A DNA stretch of 64,000 nucleotides from Paracoccus sp. S3-43 (GCF_029027965.1 NZ_CP119082.1:1468001-1532000); one strand, 5' to 3'. Shown: positions 1 to 8,902, counted from the stretch's first letter. Notes: generated by a model from the sequence alone, not told the origin. A program made the numbers and translations.

Positions 1-2
1 CC

Positions 3-827
3 GCCGCGACCGCGCTGGCCTTCTTTGCCATGGTCGGGTTCGAGGATTCCGTGAACATGGCCGAAGAGGTCAAGGATCCCGTCCGCATCTTCCCACGCAT
101 CATGCTGACGGGCCTGGGCATTACCGGGGTGATCTATATCCTGGTGTCGATCTGCGCGGTGGCCCTGGTGCCGGTGGGCGACCTGTCGAACCCCGACAAG
201 GGATCGGCGCTGACGCAGGTGGTCCGGGCGGGCGCGCCGAACCTGCCCTTCGACACGATCTTCCCCTTCATCGGCATGTTCGCGGTGGCGAATTCCGCGC
301 TGATCAACATGCTGATGGCCAGCCGCCTGCTCTACGGACTGGCCCGCCAAGGGGTGCTGCCGCACGGGCTGGGCCTGGTCCATCACAGGCGGCGCACGCC
401 CTGGGTGGCGATCCTGTTCACCACCGCTTTGGCCTTCGGGCTGATCTATTTCGTCGTCACCCGGTCCGAACTTCCGGCGGTCAGCCTGCTGGGCGGCACC
501 ACCTCGCTGCTGCTGCTGTGCGTGTTCACGGTGGTCAACATCTCGCTGATCGTGCTGCGGCGACAGCCTGCCGGGCACGACCATTTCCGGGCGCCCGCGA
601 TCACGCCCTGGATCGGCGCCGTGACCTGCGCCTTCCTGGCCGGGCCATGGGCGCGCAGCGCGGCGCAGATGGACCAATACCGCATCGCGGGCTGGCTGCT
701 GGCCATCGGGATCGTGCTGTGGGCCGCAACCTGGATCTGGAACCGGGCGCGTCACAAGCCCCATCCGGGCAGCCTGGGAGACATCGAATCGATGCGCGAA
801 CATCACGGGGATTCACCGCGCAACTAG
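3..827 (+). CDS. APC-family amino-acid/polyamine permease, C-terminal part
   Basis: This gene is already open at the left edge, so its start lies outside the window and only the C-terminal 274 residues are visible. The segment has several hydrophobic helices and the motif FFAMVGFEDSVNMAEEVK, which is typical of amino acid-polyamine-organocation permeases (helix 6 region followed by a conserved loop). The rest shows helices around GITGVIYILVSICAVAL and SLLGGTTSLLLLCVFTVVN, and ends in a short polar cytoplasmic tail. It probably imports amino acids or amines across the inner membrane; the substrate cannot be told from this part. It is followed within 15 bases by an oppositely oriented tRNA. Confidence 0.85.
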   Translation, partial: AATALAFFAMVGFEDSVNMAEEVKDPVRIFPRIMLTGLGITGVIYILVSICAVALVPVGDLSNPDKGSALTQVVRAGAPNLPFDTIFPFIGMFAVANSALINMLMASRLLYGLARQGVLPHGLGLVHHRRRTPWVAILFTTALAFGLIYFVVTRSELPAVSLLGGTTSLLLLCVFTVVNISLIVLRRQPAGHDHFRAPAITPWIGAVTCAFLAGPWARSAAQMDQYRIAGWLLAIGIVLWAATWIWNRARHKPHPGSLGDIESMREHHGDSPRN

Positions 828-841
828 GGCGGAAAGACTGG

Positions 842-915
842 CGATCCCGGAAGGAATCGAACCCTCAACCTGCCGATTAGAAGTCGGCTGCTCTATCCAG
901 TTGAGCTACGGGACC
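842..915 (-). tRNA. tRNA-Arg(TCT)
   Basis: On the minus strand a 74-base cloverleaf can be folded. The acceptor stem is GGTCCCG with CGGGATC, with one G-U pair. The anticodon stem is GCCGA/TCGGC around the loop CTTCTAA, giving anticodon TCT, which reads AGA. The T-arm is recognisable from GGTTCGATTCC. The discriminator base is G and the CCA end is not encoded. It lies between the permease end and a GNAT gene, converging with the permease. Confidence 0.93.
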
Positions 916-956
916 GTCTGGCCGATCTTTTGCGGGATCGCAGGCCGATGCGCAAG

Positions 957-1424
957 TCACAGCGTTCGGGTCATGAAGACGCTGTTCGGATCGGCACGAT
1001 AGGCGCCGAACGGCGGGCATTCGGCGAAGCCGCCGCGCGCATAGAGGCCCCGCGCGGCGGCAAAGCTGGGCTGCGCGCCGGTTTCCAGCGACAGCCGCGT
1101 CAGCCCGGCCCGGCGCGCATGGTCGATCAGCCGGGCCAGCATCAGCCGCGACAGGCCCCCGCCGCGCGCCTCGGCCAGGATGTGCATGGACTTGATCTCT
1201 GCATGCGTGGGATCGAGGCGCTTCAGCGCCGCCATGCCCACCGGGGCACCGGCGCGGCGCAGCACGAAAAAGTCGATCTGCGGCGAAACCAGCGTCTCGC
1301 GCGGCATCATGTGGATGGAGGCGGGCGGCGTATCGGCGTGCATTTCCACCGTGTGGCGCTGGAACAGCAGAGCCAGGTCATCGGCCAGCGGCGATTCGGC
1401 GGCAAAGGAAAGCGTTTCCGTCAC
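957..1424 (-). CDS. GNAT-family N-acetyltransferase
   Basis: A 155-residue protein with the GNAT fold. It shows the core strand EIKSMHILAEARGGGLSRLM, in which the R/Q-x-x-G-x-G/A acetyl-CoA loop appears as ARGGGLS, and a later segment LSLETGAQPSFAAARGLYAR typical of small-molecule acetyltransferases. I placed the start at a GTG (beginning VTETLSF) because a longer frame would run back through the carD terminator hairpin. The acceptor substrate is unknown. The gene lies downstream of carD but is separated from it by that terminator, so it may have its own promoter. Confidence 0.75.
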   Translation of the reverse strand: MTETLSFAAESPLADDLALLFQRHTVEMHADTPPASIHMMPRETLVSPQIDFFVLRRAGAPVGMAALKRLDPTHAEIKSMHILAEARGGGLSRLMLARLIDHARRAGLTRLSLETGAQPSFAAARGLYARGGFAECPPFGAYRADPNSVFMTRTL

Positions 1425-1450
1425 GGGCAGCCCCTTGAGAGGCGGACAGC

Positions 1451-1476
1451 AAAAGGGCGGCCGCAGGGCCGCCCTT
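1451..1476 (-). terminator. Rho-independent terminator of carD
   Basis: A perfect 10-bp stem (AAGGGCGGCC and its complement) with a 4-base loop lies 17 bases after the carD stop and is followed on the minus strand by TTTT. It sits just upstream of the GNAT start, which argues for the shorter GNAT start. Confidence 0.8.
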
Positions 1477-1492
1477 GGCGATGGGTGCGACA

Positions 1493-2002
1493 TCAGGCGG
1501 CGCGGGACAGCAGCACTTCCTCGACGCTTTTCTGGGCCGCACCCTCGTCCAAACCTTTGACAGCCGCGACCTCGCGGGTCAGCCGGTCCAGGGCCGCTTC
1601 GTAAAGCTGGCGTTCGGAATAGGACTGTTCGCGCTGATCGTCATTGCGGTGCAGGTCCCGCACCACCTCGGCAATGGACATCAGGTCGCCGGAATTGATC
1701 TTCTGGTCGTATTCCTGCGCCCGGCGCGACCACATCGCGCGCTTGACGCGGGCCTTGCCCTTCAGGGTTTCCAGGGCGCGGTCGATCAGGTCGGGGGTCG
1801 ACAGGCTGCGCATCCCGATTTCCGAGGCACGGGCGGTGGGAACGCGCAGGGTCATCTTGTCCTTCTCGAAAGAGATGACGAACATCTCCAGCCGCAGGCC
1901 CGCGACCTCCTGTTCGTCGATCGAGACAATGCGGCCGACGCCATGGGCCGGGTAGACGACGAAGTCATCGGGGCGGAATTCGTTTTTCTTGGTCTTGGAC
2001 AT
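1493..2002 (-). CDS. carD: CarD/CdnL-family RNA polymerase-binding regulator
   Basis: The 169-residue protein starts MSKTKKNEFRPDDFVVYPAH and carries the CarD RNA-polymerase-interacting Tudor-like domain in roughly residues 10-65 (VVYPAHGVGRI, EMFVISFEKDKM). A helical C-terminal DNA-contacting domain follows (MRSLS, then an alpha-helical stretch to the end). CarD proteins bind the RNA polymerase beta subunit and stabilise open complexes at rRNA and other promoters. The ATG was chosen because AGAGGAAG lies a few bases upstream and the frame before it is not CarD-like. A strong terminator follows, so it is probably monocistronic. Confidence 0.93.
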   Translation of the reverse strand: MSKTKKNEFRPDDFVVYPAHGVGRIVSIDEQEVAGLRLEMFVISFEKDKMTLRVPTARASEIGMRSLSTPDLIDRALETLKGKARVKRAMWSRRAQEYDQKINSGDLMSIAEVVRDLHRNDDQREQSYSERQLYEAALDRLTREVAAVKGLDEGAAQKSVEEVLLSRAA

Positions 2003-2324
2003 CTGGCTTCCTCTTGGTGGTGCCTTGAGAAGGACACAAAGAACCGAAAGCGGCCCAGGCCACCTCCGGTGCGTTTTTTGATCGTGATGGTGTCCCTGCC
2101 CGGCAGAAGGCAGGAAATCGGCAGTTCGGGGCGCACATCCTTGGGGCCTCTGACTCCCATCAGATGCGAATGTTTCCTGAATATAGCATAAATAAGACGC
2201 CAAAAAAAGCATCCTGTGGGGAAAGTCCCCCGGCTCGCGCCCTGCGCGAAAAGCGTTTTAATCCAAATGATTAAGAAAAGAACGCCGAAAAATTGACGCG
2301 ACGGCAGCCTGCGAATCGCGACAA
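2003..2324. other. 322-base intergenic region between fdxA and carD
   Basis: No gene is visible. The segment is much richer in A and T than its surroundings near 2170-2300, with runs such as AAAAAAGC and TTAAGAAAAG, as expected for the carD promoter and leader and the fdxA 3' end. I could not pick a convincing -35/-10 pair. A small 5-bp stem (CGCGA/TCGCG) lies near 2298-2321. Confidence 0.5.
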
Positions 2325-2663
2325 TCAGTCGCCCTCGCCCGGCGCTTCGGAAAAATACTTCTCCAGCTTGCCCGGAACGCCGTCCAGTTCGGCGGCGGTG
2401 GGCAACGGATCCTTCTTCTGGGTGATGACCGGCCAGATTTCCGAATATTTGCGGTTGAACTCGACCCATTCCTCCATGGCCGGTTCGGTATCGGGGCGGA
2501 TCGCGTCGGCCGGGCATTCCGGTTCGCAGACGCCGCAGTCGATGCATTCGTCGGGATGGATCACCAGGGTGTTTTCACCCTCGTAGAAGCAGTCCACGGG
2601 GCAGACCTCGACGCAGTCGGTGTATTTGCACATGATGCAATTATCGGTCACGACATAGGTCAT
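2325..2663 (-). CDS. fdxA: Seven-iron ferredoxin FdxA
   Basis: This 112-residue ferredoxin begins [17 protein letters not shown]. Cysteines at 9, 17, 21, 40, 43, 46 and 50 match the pattern for one [3Fe-4S] and one [4Fe-4S] cluster, with extra cysteines at 12 and 25. The C-terminal tail ([16 protein letters not shown]) is the typical long extension of the alphaproteobacterial FdxA family. It is a soluble low-potential electron carrier. I chose the internal ATG because homologues begin at the conserved TYVV; four more residues are possible upstream. It lies downstream of the helicase and S4-protein genes on the same strand. Confidence 0.93.
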   Translation of the reverse strand: MTYVVTDNCIMCKYTDCVEVCPVDCFYEGENTLVIHPDECIDCGVCEPECPADAIRPDTEPAMEEWVEFNRKYSEIWPVITQKKDPLPTAAELDGVPGKLEKYFSEAPGEGD

Positions 2664-2809
2664 CAGAGGCTCCATTCCTTCCGAGGGCTAGTTACGCCCC
2701 GGTGTTCGATCATTCAAGGCCGCAGCTTTGGAAAAGACTGCCGTTTCGCGAAAGCGCGCCAGCAGGAAACGCCGTTCCCGGCGGGCCGCGCGCATCCGAA
2801 CGGGATCCG

Positions 2810-3088
2810 TCAGGCCGGTTCGTCCAGGTCGTGATACAGGGCCTGAGCCTCGGGCGCGGGGCCGCGCCGCTGGCCAAGCGCGGCTATTTCCAGCACCCGG
2901 ACATGGCCGAAGGCCGACACCACGATCCGGTCGCCCGGCCGGACCAGCTTGCCGGGCTTGTTGCAGGGCTGGTCGTTCACGCGCACGCCCCCGCCCTCGA
3001 TCCGTTCGACGGCAATCGCGCGGGACTTGAAGACCCGCGCGAAGAACAGCCACTTGTCCAGTCGCAGCCCGTCGGGACCGTCCGTCAC
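2810..3088 (-). CDS. RNA-binding S4-domain protein, Hsp15-like
   Basis: The 92-residue protein is essentially one S4 RNA-binding domain: LRLDKWLFFARVFKSRAIA, GGGVRVNDQPCNKPGKLVRPGD, then a short tail. This matches the Hsp15 (HslR) group, which rescues stalled 50S subunits carrying nascent chains. The start is GTG and overlaps the helicase stop by four bases (GTGA), which implies translational coupling. In many alphaproteobacteria the same S4 gene follows the same helicase, so the pair probably acts in RNA metabolism. Confidence 0.88.
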   Translation of the reverse strand: MTDGPDGLRLDKWLFFARVFKSRAIAVERIEGGGVRVNDQPCNKPGKLVRPGDRIVVSAFGHVRVLEIAALGQRRGPAPEAQALYHDLDEPA

Positions 3089-6054
3089 TTCTTGTCCTTC
3101 AGCGCCGCGAGGATCGCGAAGGGGCTGTCGGGATCGGCCTTCTTTTCCGGCCGGGAGGAGAAGGTGGCGGGCTTGTTCTGCTGCGGCTTGCCGCCCTTCT
3201 TGAAGTTCTCCTTGCCGCGCGGCTTGCCGCCGCCCTCGCCATGATCGCGCTTGTCGCGGCGTTCGCGGTTCGGGCGCCCGCCTTCGGGACGGTCCGGGCG
3301 GTCGCCCTGATGGGCGGAACGGTCGCCCCGTTCCTGCCGGTCGCCCCGTTCCTGCCGGTCGGCACCAGCTTCGCCTGCGCCGTCCTGACCGGCGGCGTCG
3401 CGGCGCGGGCCGCCCCGGCGGCCCTGGCCGTCGCCCTGCGGACGGCGGTTCGGGCGCGGCTTCGGCGCCCAGCGGAAGGTATAGAACACCTCCATCTCGG
3501 GGGCGGCTTCCTCGACCGGCTCACCCGCGGCCTCGGCCTCGGCGCGGCGTTTCTCGGCCTGCTCGGCCTCCCATTTCGCGCGGGTCTCGGCGGCCAGCAC
3601 GCTTTCCTCCTCGGTCAGCGGGGCGTCCGACGCCTCGCCTTCCGGCGCGGGCGCCGCGACCGGAACCTCGGCCGTCTTGACCTTGGCCCGCTCGCCGCGC
3701 TCGGCGGCATAGCCAAGCCCTTCCATCAGTTTCGAGAACTGTTCCAGCGTCATGCCGGTGATCGACAGCATGTCGGGATTGGCCTCGAAGCCGCCGCGCG
3801 TGTCCTGGGTGCGCAGCAGGTCGGCCAGCCGTTCCAGCATGTCGATGCGGATCGCGCGTTCGCCCGCAGGACGATATCCCGACAGCGTGTAATGCTGTTC
3901 GGGAACCTCGGCGATATGCGGGATCGTGACCAGGCCGGGCGGCGGGCTTTCCGGGAAGCTGTCCAGCCCCTCGGCCAGCGACCACAGCACCAGCCGCAGC
4001 CGGGTGGGCGCGGGTTTCAGCAGCGCGGGCATGAAGATCGTGAACTGGCCGAAGCGGACGCCATGCTTGCGCAGCGCGCCGCGCGCCTCCTGGTCCAGCT
4101 CCTTGACCTCGTGGGCCACGCCGTCGCGCGGCAGGACACCCAGCGATTCCACCAGGCGGAAGGCAAAGCCGCGCGCAAGCCCGGTCAGCGCCTCGTCCTT
4201 TTGCAGGGTCAGCAGCGGCTCGAACAGGGCGGCCACCTTGCGGTCGATGAAGTGCTGCAAGCGGCGCTTGACCTTCTCGGCGATCTCGGGACCGGCTTCC
4301 TTGTCCACGAAGACCTCGACGCCGGGATGCAGCGCGTCCGATCCGCGCACCAGCTTGCCGATGGCGGCGGTGCCCCACATCAGCCCGCCCTGTTCGGTAT
4401 AGTCCAGTTCGGTATCCGGCGCGTTGTAGAAGCGGTCGGCGCGCAGGTGAAATTCCGGGCGCAGCGCCTCGTAGCTGGCGCGGTTCAGCATCCGGGCCTC
4501 GTCCGCCGTTGCGGTCTGGTCGGGGCGGAAGCGAAAGCCTTCCAGACGGCCGGCGAATTCGCCCTCGACCGTCACTTCGCCCTTGTCGTTCACTTCGGCC
4601 ACAAGGCTCTCCTTCTGCTTGAGCCGGCGCAGCAGCACCGAGGTGCGCCGGTCCACAAATCGTTGGGTCAGCGCGGCGTGCAAGGCGTCCGACAAGCGGT
4701 CTTCTACCGCGCGAGTCTCTCCGCGCCAATGGCTTTCGTCCTGCACCCAGCCGGATCTCTGCGCGACATAGGTCCAGGTGCGGATATAGGCCAGCCGCTT
4801 GGACAGCGCGTCGATATCGCCATGGGTCCGGTCGATCCGCCGGATCGCGGCGGCCAGCCAGTCCGACGGAATGGCCCCATCTTGCAGGAAGCCGAAGATT
4901 CGCGCCAGCAGGCTGGTATGTTCGACGGGCGAGATGCCGCGAAAATCCGGCACGCGGCACACGTCCCACAAAAGCCGCACGTCCTGCCCGCCCTGCACGC
5001 GGTCGCGGATGTCGGGGATGTCGCGCAGCGATTTCAGCGCCTGCACATCGTCCGCGTCCCGGCCCCGGCCCAGCAGCGCGTGGCCGGACGGCGATTCCAG
5101 GCTTTCCACCAGCCGGTCCATGGTGCCGAATTGCAGGTCCGAATTGCGCCAGGTCAGCCGCTGGATCGGCGCGAAGCGGTGGTTCTGGATGGCGTCGATC
5201 AGCCCCTCGTCCAGAACCTCGGCCTCTCCGGTCACGCCGAAAGTGCCCGATTCGATGTGCCGCCCGGCGCGTCCCGCGATCTGGCCCATCTCGTGCGGGA
5301 ACAGCGGGCGGACACGGCGGCCGTCGAACTTGTGGGTGGCGCTGAAGGCGACGTGGCGGATGTCCAGGTTCAGGCCCATGCCGATAGCGTCGGTGGCGAC
5401 CAGGTAATCGACCTCTCCGGCCTGATACATGGCGACCTGGGCGTTGCGCGTGCGGGGCGACAGCGCGCCCATCACCACCGCGCAGCCGCCTTTCTGCCGC
5501 CGGATCAGTTCGGCCATGGCATAGACGTCATCGACCGAGAACCCGACGATGGCCGACCGCGCGGGCATCCGCGACAGCTTCTTCGACCCCGACCAGGACA
5601 GTTGCGACAGCCGGTCGCGCCGCTGGAACTGCACGCCGGGGATCAGCGAGGCGATGGCCGGGCGCATCGTGTCGCTGCCCAGGAACAGCGTCTCGTGCAG
5701 GCCGCGCATCTTCAGCAGCCGGTCGGTGAAGACATGGCCGCGTTCGGGATCGGCGCAAAGTTGGATTTCGTCGATGGCGACGAAATCGGCGGCGATGTCG
5801 GGCATCGCCTCGGTCGTCGCCACCCAGTATTGCACGCGGTCGGGGACGATCCGCTCCTCTCCCGTGACCAGGGCCACGACCGAGGGGCCGCGCGCGCGCA
5901 CGATGCGGTCATAGACCTCTCGCGCCAGCAGGCGCAGGGGCAGGCCGATGACGCCGGTCCGATGCGCCAGCATCCGTTCGATCGCGTAATGCGTCTTGCC
6001 GGTATTGGTCGGCCCAAGGATGGCCGTGACGCGGCCGCGTTCATGAAGTGTCAT
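3085..6054 (-). CDS. Suv3/MgpS-type superfamily 2 RNA helicase
   Basis: A 989-residue helicase. The N-terminal half has Walker A at residues 13-20 (GPTNTGKT), a DEIQ motif II, SATHKFDGRRVRPLFPHE, and motif VI QIAGRAGR, as in mitochondrial Suv3 helicases. The middle is helical. The last 150 or so residues are a highly charged low-complexity tail rich in Arg, Gly, Asp and Lys, with tandem DRQERG units, ending in a conserved-looking FAILAALKDKK. Family members unwind structured RNA. The tail probably binds RNA or protein partners. It is transcribed with the upstream TPR gene (3 bases apart) and the downstream S4 gene (overlap). Confidence 0.9.
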   Translation of the reverse strand: MTLHERGRVTAILGPTNTGKTHYAIERMLAHRTGVIGLPLRLLAREVYDRIVRARGPSVVALVTGEERIVPDRVQYWVATTEAMPDIAADFVAIDEIQLCADPERGHVFTDRLLKMRGLHETLFLGSDTMRPAIASLIPGVQFQRRDRLSQLSWSGSKKLSRMPARSAIVGFSVDDVYAMAELIRRQKGGCAVVMGALSPRTRNAQVAMYQAGEVDYLVATDAIGMGLNLDIRHVAFSATHKFDGRRVRPLFPHEMGQIAGRAGRHIESGTFGVTGEAEVLDEGLIDAIQNHRFAPIQRLTWRNSDLQFGTMDRLVESLESPSGHALLGRGRDADDVQALKSLRDIPDIRDRVQGGQDVRLLWDVCRVPDFRGISPVEHTSLLARIFGFLQDGAIPSDWLAAAIRRIDRTHGDIDALSKRLAYIRTWTYVAQRSGWVQDESHWRGETRAVEDRLSDALHAALTQRFVDRRTSVLLRRLKQKESLVAEVNDKGEVTVEGEFAGRLEGFRFRPDQTATADEARMLNRASYEALRPEFHLRADRFYNAPDTELDYTEQGGLMWGTAAIGKLVRGSDALHPGVEVFVDKEAGPEIAEKVKRRLQHFIDRKVAALFEPLLTLQKDEALTGLARGFAFRLVESLGVLPRDGVAHEVKELDQEARGALRKHGVRFGQFTIFMPALLKPAPTRLRLVLWSLAEGLDSFPESPPPGLVTIPHIAEVPEQHYTLSGYRPAGERAIRIDMLERLADLLRTQDTRGGFEANPDMLSITGMTLEQFSKLMEGLGYAAERGERAKVKTAEVPVAAPAPEGEASDAPLTEEESVLAAETRAKWEAEQAEKRRAEAEAAGEPVEEAAPEMEVFYTFRWAPKPRPNRRPQGDGQGRRGGPRRDAAGQDGAGEAGADRQERGDRQERGDRSAHQGDRPDRPEGGRPNRERRDKRDHGEGGGKPRGKENFKKGGKPQQNKPATFSSRPEKKADPDSPFAILAALKDKK
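3320..3355. repeat. Perfect 18-bp tandem duplication inside the helicase tail
   Basis: The 18-base unit CGGTCGCCCCGTTCCTGC occurs twice in direct succession with no mismatch. On the coding (minus) strand it encodes two copies of DRQERG. Perfect identity suggests a recent slippage duplication. Confidence 0.85.
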
Positions 6055-6057
6055 GGC

Positions 6058-6654
6058 CTAGATATCGGTGCCGTCCCGCTGCCGTTCCAGACGCGCGACG
6101 CCATCAATCGCCTCTTGCTGGTGGGGATGGATGGCCAGACTTTCGCGGAAGGCGGCAAGGGCGCGTTCGGTATCGCCGGTCTCCTCCAGCATGATGGCCA
6201 GTTGGGTCAGCGCGGGAAAATGGCGCGGCTCCAGGCGCAGGGTGCGGGACAGATCCTGGAAGGCCGGGCCGAACTGCCCGGCGGCGGCATAGGCGGCGGC
6301 GCGGGTATAGAAACCCGTGGGAAAGTCGGGGGCATGGTCGGTCAGCGCGGTCAGATGGCCGATGGCGGCCTGGGTGTCGCCCTGGTCCAGGGCCTCCTCG
6401 CCCCGCTGCAACAGCAGGTCCATCGCGGCGGATCCCGATTTCGACCATTCGCGCAGGATATCCGATTCGGCGATGCGCCAGGATTCGCCCTGCGGCTCGG
6501 CCAGGCGGCGGAAAAGATCGTCCATGTCGGGGCGATCCTGCGCCCCGGCGGCAGCGGCGGCCACCAAAGCGGTTGCGGAAATGAAGAAAAAGGTAATTAT
6601 TCCGTGGCGGAATGCCGCGACGACATCATGGAAAATGTGGCGGACCGGACGCAT
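6058..6654 (-). CDS. Exported TPR-repeat protein
   Basis: A 198-residue protein starting MRPVRHIFHDVVAAF. A hydrophobic segment (IITFFFISATALVAAAAAG) ending at AQD looks like a cleavable signal peptide, so it is probably periplasmic. The rest folds as tetratricopeptide repeats, with units around GDTQAAIGHLTALTDHAPDF, GQFGPAFQDLSRTLRLEPRH and GDTERALAAFRESLAIHPHQ. TPR proteins scaffold protein-protein contacts; the partner is unknown. The chosen ATG is the first that leaves the signal peptide at the N-terminus. It lies 3 bases upstream of the helicase start and diverges from the SCP2-domain gene. Confidence 0.8.
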   Translation of the reverse strand: MRPVRHIFHDVVAAFRHGIITFFFISATALVAAAAAGAQDRPDMDDLFRRLAEPQGESWRIAESDILREWSKSGSAAMDLLLQRGEEALDQGDTQAAIGHLTALTDHAPDFPTGFYTRAAAYAAAGQFGPAFQDLSRTLRLEPRHFPALTQLAIMLEETGDTERALAAFRESLAIHPHQQEAIDGVARLERQRDGTDI

Positions 6655-6721
6655 ATCAGGGATGTTATCCAGCCCGCTTGCCGGGCGCCAGCCCACCCGA
6701 AACGAAAGACCTGGAAAAAAG

Positions 6722-7006
6722 ATGAGCAATGTTGTGCATGCGGCCGTCGAGAAGCTGAACGAAAAGATCGGCACGTTCGGATCGACCGCCAAATTCGTGA
6801 TCGAGGATGAAGGCGCGATCATGATCGACCAAAACGGCGTTCGCGAAGGCGACGAAGAGGCCGAGGTGACGCTGTTTGCCAGCCGCGACACCTTCGAAGG
6901 CATCCTGAACGGCAGCGTGAACCCGGCCACCGCCTTCATGATGGGCAAGCTGAGGATCGACGGGTCGATGGGTGTCGCCATGCAGCTGGGCCAGGCGCTG
7001 TCCTGA
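6722..7006 (+). CDS. SCP2 sterol-binding-domain protein
   Basis: A 94-residue single-domain protein beginning MSNVVHAAVEKLNEKIG. The pattern VTLFASRDTFEGILNGSVNP followed by AFMMGKLRIDGSMGVAMQLG is diagnostic of the SCP2 lipid-transfer fold, whose hydrophobic pocket carries fatty acyl or sterol-like lipids. The ATG lies after an A-rich stretch with only a weak ribosome-binding site. It is immediately followed (4-base gap) by a lysophospholipase-like gene on the same strand, so a joint role in lipid handling is plausible but not shown. Confidence 0.88.
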   Translation: MSNVVHAAVEKLNEKIGTFGSTAKFVIEDEGAIMIDQNGVREGDEEAEVTLFASRDTFEGILNGSVNPATAFMMGKLRIDGSMGVAMQLGQALS

Positions 7007-7010
7007 TCCG

Positions 7011-7964
7011 ATGCCCGGCCGGCCCGCTCCGTTCAGGCAATTGCCGGACGATCCCTCGCCCCCGGCGCGGGCCTTCTGGACCCAGGCCGACGACGGCGTG
7101 ACCCTGCGGCTGGCCCATTGGCCCGCCGCGACCGGCAGCCGGGGCAGCGTGCTGCTGTTTCCCGGCCGCACCGAATATATCGAGAAATACTCGGGCATCG
7201 CCGCCGAATTGACGGCGGCGGGATACGATGTGCTGGCGATCGACTGGCGCGGCCAGGGCCTGTCCGACCGGCTGCTGCCGGATGTGCGGCTGGGCCATGT
7301 CGGGCAGTTCGCCGATTATCAGCGCGACGTGGTCGAGATGATCGTGGCCGCGACCGAACTGGCCCTGCCCCGGCCCTGGCACCTGCTGGCCCATTCGATG
7401 GGCGGCTGCATCGGCCTGGCGGCGCTGCACCAGGATCTGCCGGTCGCCTCGGCCGCGTTTTCGGCGCCCATGTGGGGCATCAACCTGCGGCCGATGTCGC
7501 ATGGGCTGGCCGTGGGCATGGCCTATCTGGCGGGACGGCTGGGGCGCGGCGCGCGCCTTGCCCCCGGCAGCGGGGGCGGCGCGCTTGGCACCTATGTGCT
7601 GGACGAAAGCTTCAGCGCCAACCTGCTGACCGAGGATGCCGACGCATGGTGCCGCATGGTGCGCCAGGCGGCGGACTGGCCCGACATGACCCTGGGCGGC
7701 GCCAGCTTCGACTGGGTGGGCAAGGCGCTGAACGAATGCCTGCGCCTGTCGCGCCTGCCGTCGCCCGATCTTCCCGCCTTGGTCAGCCTGGGCAGCCGGG
7801 AAAGGATCGTCTCGTCGACGGCGATCCGCGACCGGGTTTCCGGTTGGCCCGCAGCTTCGCTGATGACGGTCGAAGGCGCGCGGCACGAGGTCATGATGTG
7901 CACCCCCGATCGCCGCGCCGCCTTCCTGTCGGCGGCGCTGAACCTGTTTCGATCCGCCCGTTAG
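7011..7964 (+). CDS. Alpha/beta hydrolase, lysophospholipase-like
   Basis: A 317-residue serine hydrolase. It has the oxyanion region VLLFPGRTEYIEKYSG, the strand DWRGQGLSDRL, the nucleophile elbow LLAHSMGG with catalytic Ser, and a late His in VEGARHEVMM. These are the features of the monoacylglycerol lipase/PldB group. No signal peptide is visible, so it is cytoplasmic. The start ATG is 4 bases after the SCP2 gene stop. The 3' end overlaps the oppositely oriented corC-like gene by 4 bases. Confidence 0.85.
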   Translation: MPGRPAPFRQLPDDPSPPARAFWTQADDGVTLRLAHWPAATGSRGSVLLFPGRTEYIEKYSGIAAELTAAGYDVLAIDWRGQGLSDRLLPDVRLGHVGQFADYQRDVVEMIVAATELALPRPWHLLAHSMGGCIGLAALHQDLPVASAAFSAPMWGINLRPMSHGLAVGMAYLAGRLGRGARLAPGSGGGALGTYVLDESFSANLLTEDADAWCRMVRQAADWPDMTLGGASFDWVGKALNECLRLSRLPSPDLPALVSLGSRERIVSSTAIRDRVSGWPAASLMTVEGARHEVMMCTPDRRAAFLSAALNLFRSAR

Positions 7965-8902
7965 CTTTCCTGGCCCAAATCCTGCTGGGGGATGTGATGC
8001 GGGCGCACCTCGTCCGCCGCCCTCGCCGCCGGAAGGCGCAGCCGCACCCGCTTGATGCGGCGGGGGTCGGCATCGACCACCTCGAATTCCGCGCCCGAGG
8101 CATGGGGGATCACCTCTCCCTGCGCGGGAAGATGGCCCGCCAGGGCAAAGACCAGCCCGCCGAGGGTGTCGATATCCTCGCCCTCGTTCTCGCCCAGCAG
8201 GGGCAGGCCGGTCTCGGCCTCGACATCGCTGACGGGGGCGCGGGCCTGGATCAGCCACTGGCCGGGCTTTTCCAGCACCCACAGGCTGCCCTCGGCGTCG
8301 TCATGTTCGTCCTCGATCTCTCCGATGACCTGTTCGATCAGATCCTCGATGGTCACAAGCCCGTCCACGCCGCCATATTCGTCGATGACGAGCGCCATGT
8401 GGGTGCGCTTCTGCTGCATCTGCTGCAACAGCACGCCGATGGACATCGACGGGGGAACATACAGCAGGGGCCGCAGCATCGGCCGCAGGTGGAATTCGCC
8501 GTTGGCGCCAAACCCGTGCTTCAGCGCCAGATCTTTCAGGTGGACCATCCCCAAGGGGCTGTCCAATGTCTCGGCATAGACCGGCAGGCGGGAAAAGCCG
8601 TGTTCGCGAAACAGCGCGACCAGATCGTCCAGGCTGCTGGTTTCGGCGGCGGCGATGATCTCGGCCTTGGGGACGGCCACGTCGTCGACCCGCATCCGCC
8701 GCAGGTTGACCATGCCGGGCACGATCTGGGCGCGCCTGTCGTTGTCGTCGGCCTCATCCTCGGCGCCTTTCAGGGCGTCGAAGAACCGTCCCAGGAAACC
8801 GCGCGAACTGGGAAGATCCCGTCCCTCTCCTCCGACGCCATCCGCCTCGGAGGCGGCATCGGCACCAAGGGGATGGCCGGGTAATCGAGACTCGGAGTTC
8901 AT
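7961..8902 (-). CDS. CorC/HlyC-type CBS-domain protein
   Basis: A 313-residue soluble protein with two CBS domains (MRVDDVAVPKAEIIAAAE through HMALVIDEYGGVDGLVTIED) and a C-terminal CorC_HlyC domain (VSDVEAETGLPL...DTLGGLVFALAGHLP). In other bacteria members affect Mg/Co efflux or act with membrane-anchored partners. No membrane segments are present. Its start ATG shares one base with the ybeY stop (TGATG). The ybeY-corC order is conserved in proteobacteria, often followed by lnt, which is absent here. Confidence 0.88.
   Translation of the reverse strand: MNSESRLPGHPLGADAASEADGVGGEGRDLPSSRGFLGRFFDALKGAEDEADDNDRRAQIVPGMVNLRRMRVDDVAVPKAEIIAAAETSSLDDLVALFREHGFSRLPVYAETLDSPLGMVHLKDLALKHGFGANGEFHLRPMLRPLLYVPPSMSIGVLLQQMQQKRTHMALVIDEYGGVDGLVTIEDLIEQVIGEIEDEHDDAEGSLWVLEKPGQWLIQARAPVSDVEAETGLPLLGENEGEDIDTLGGLVFALAGHLPAQGEVIPHASGAEFEVVDADPRRIKRVRLRLPAARAADEVRPHHIPQQDLGQES

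Noticed and set aside
3241..6810. A very long plus-strand open frame antisense to the helicase and TPR genes
   Set aside because: It is the mirror of high-GC coding sequence: its translation is rich in Arg, Gly, Gln and His without any domain, and the minus strand encodes a clear helicase.
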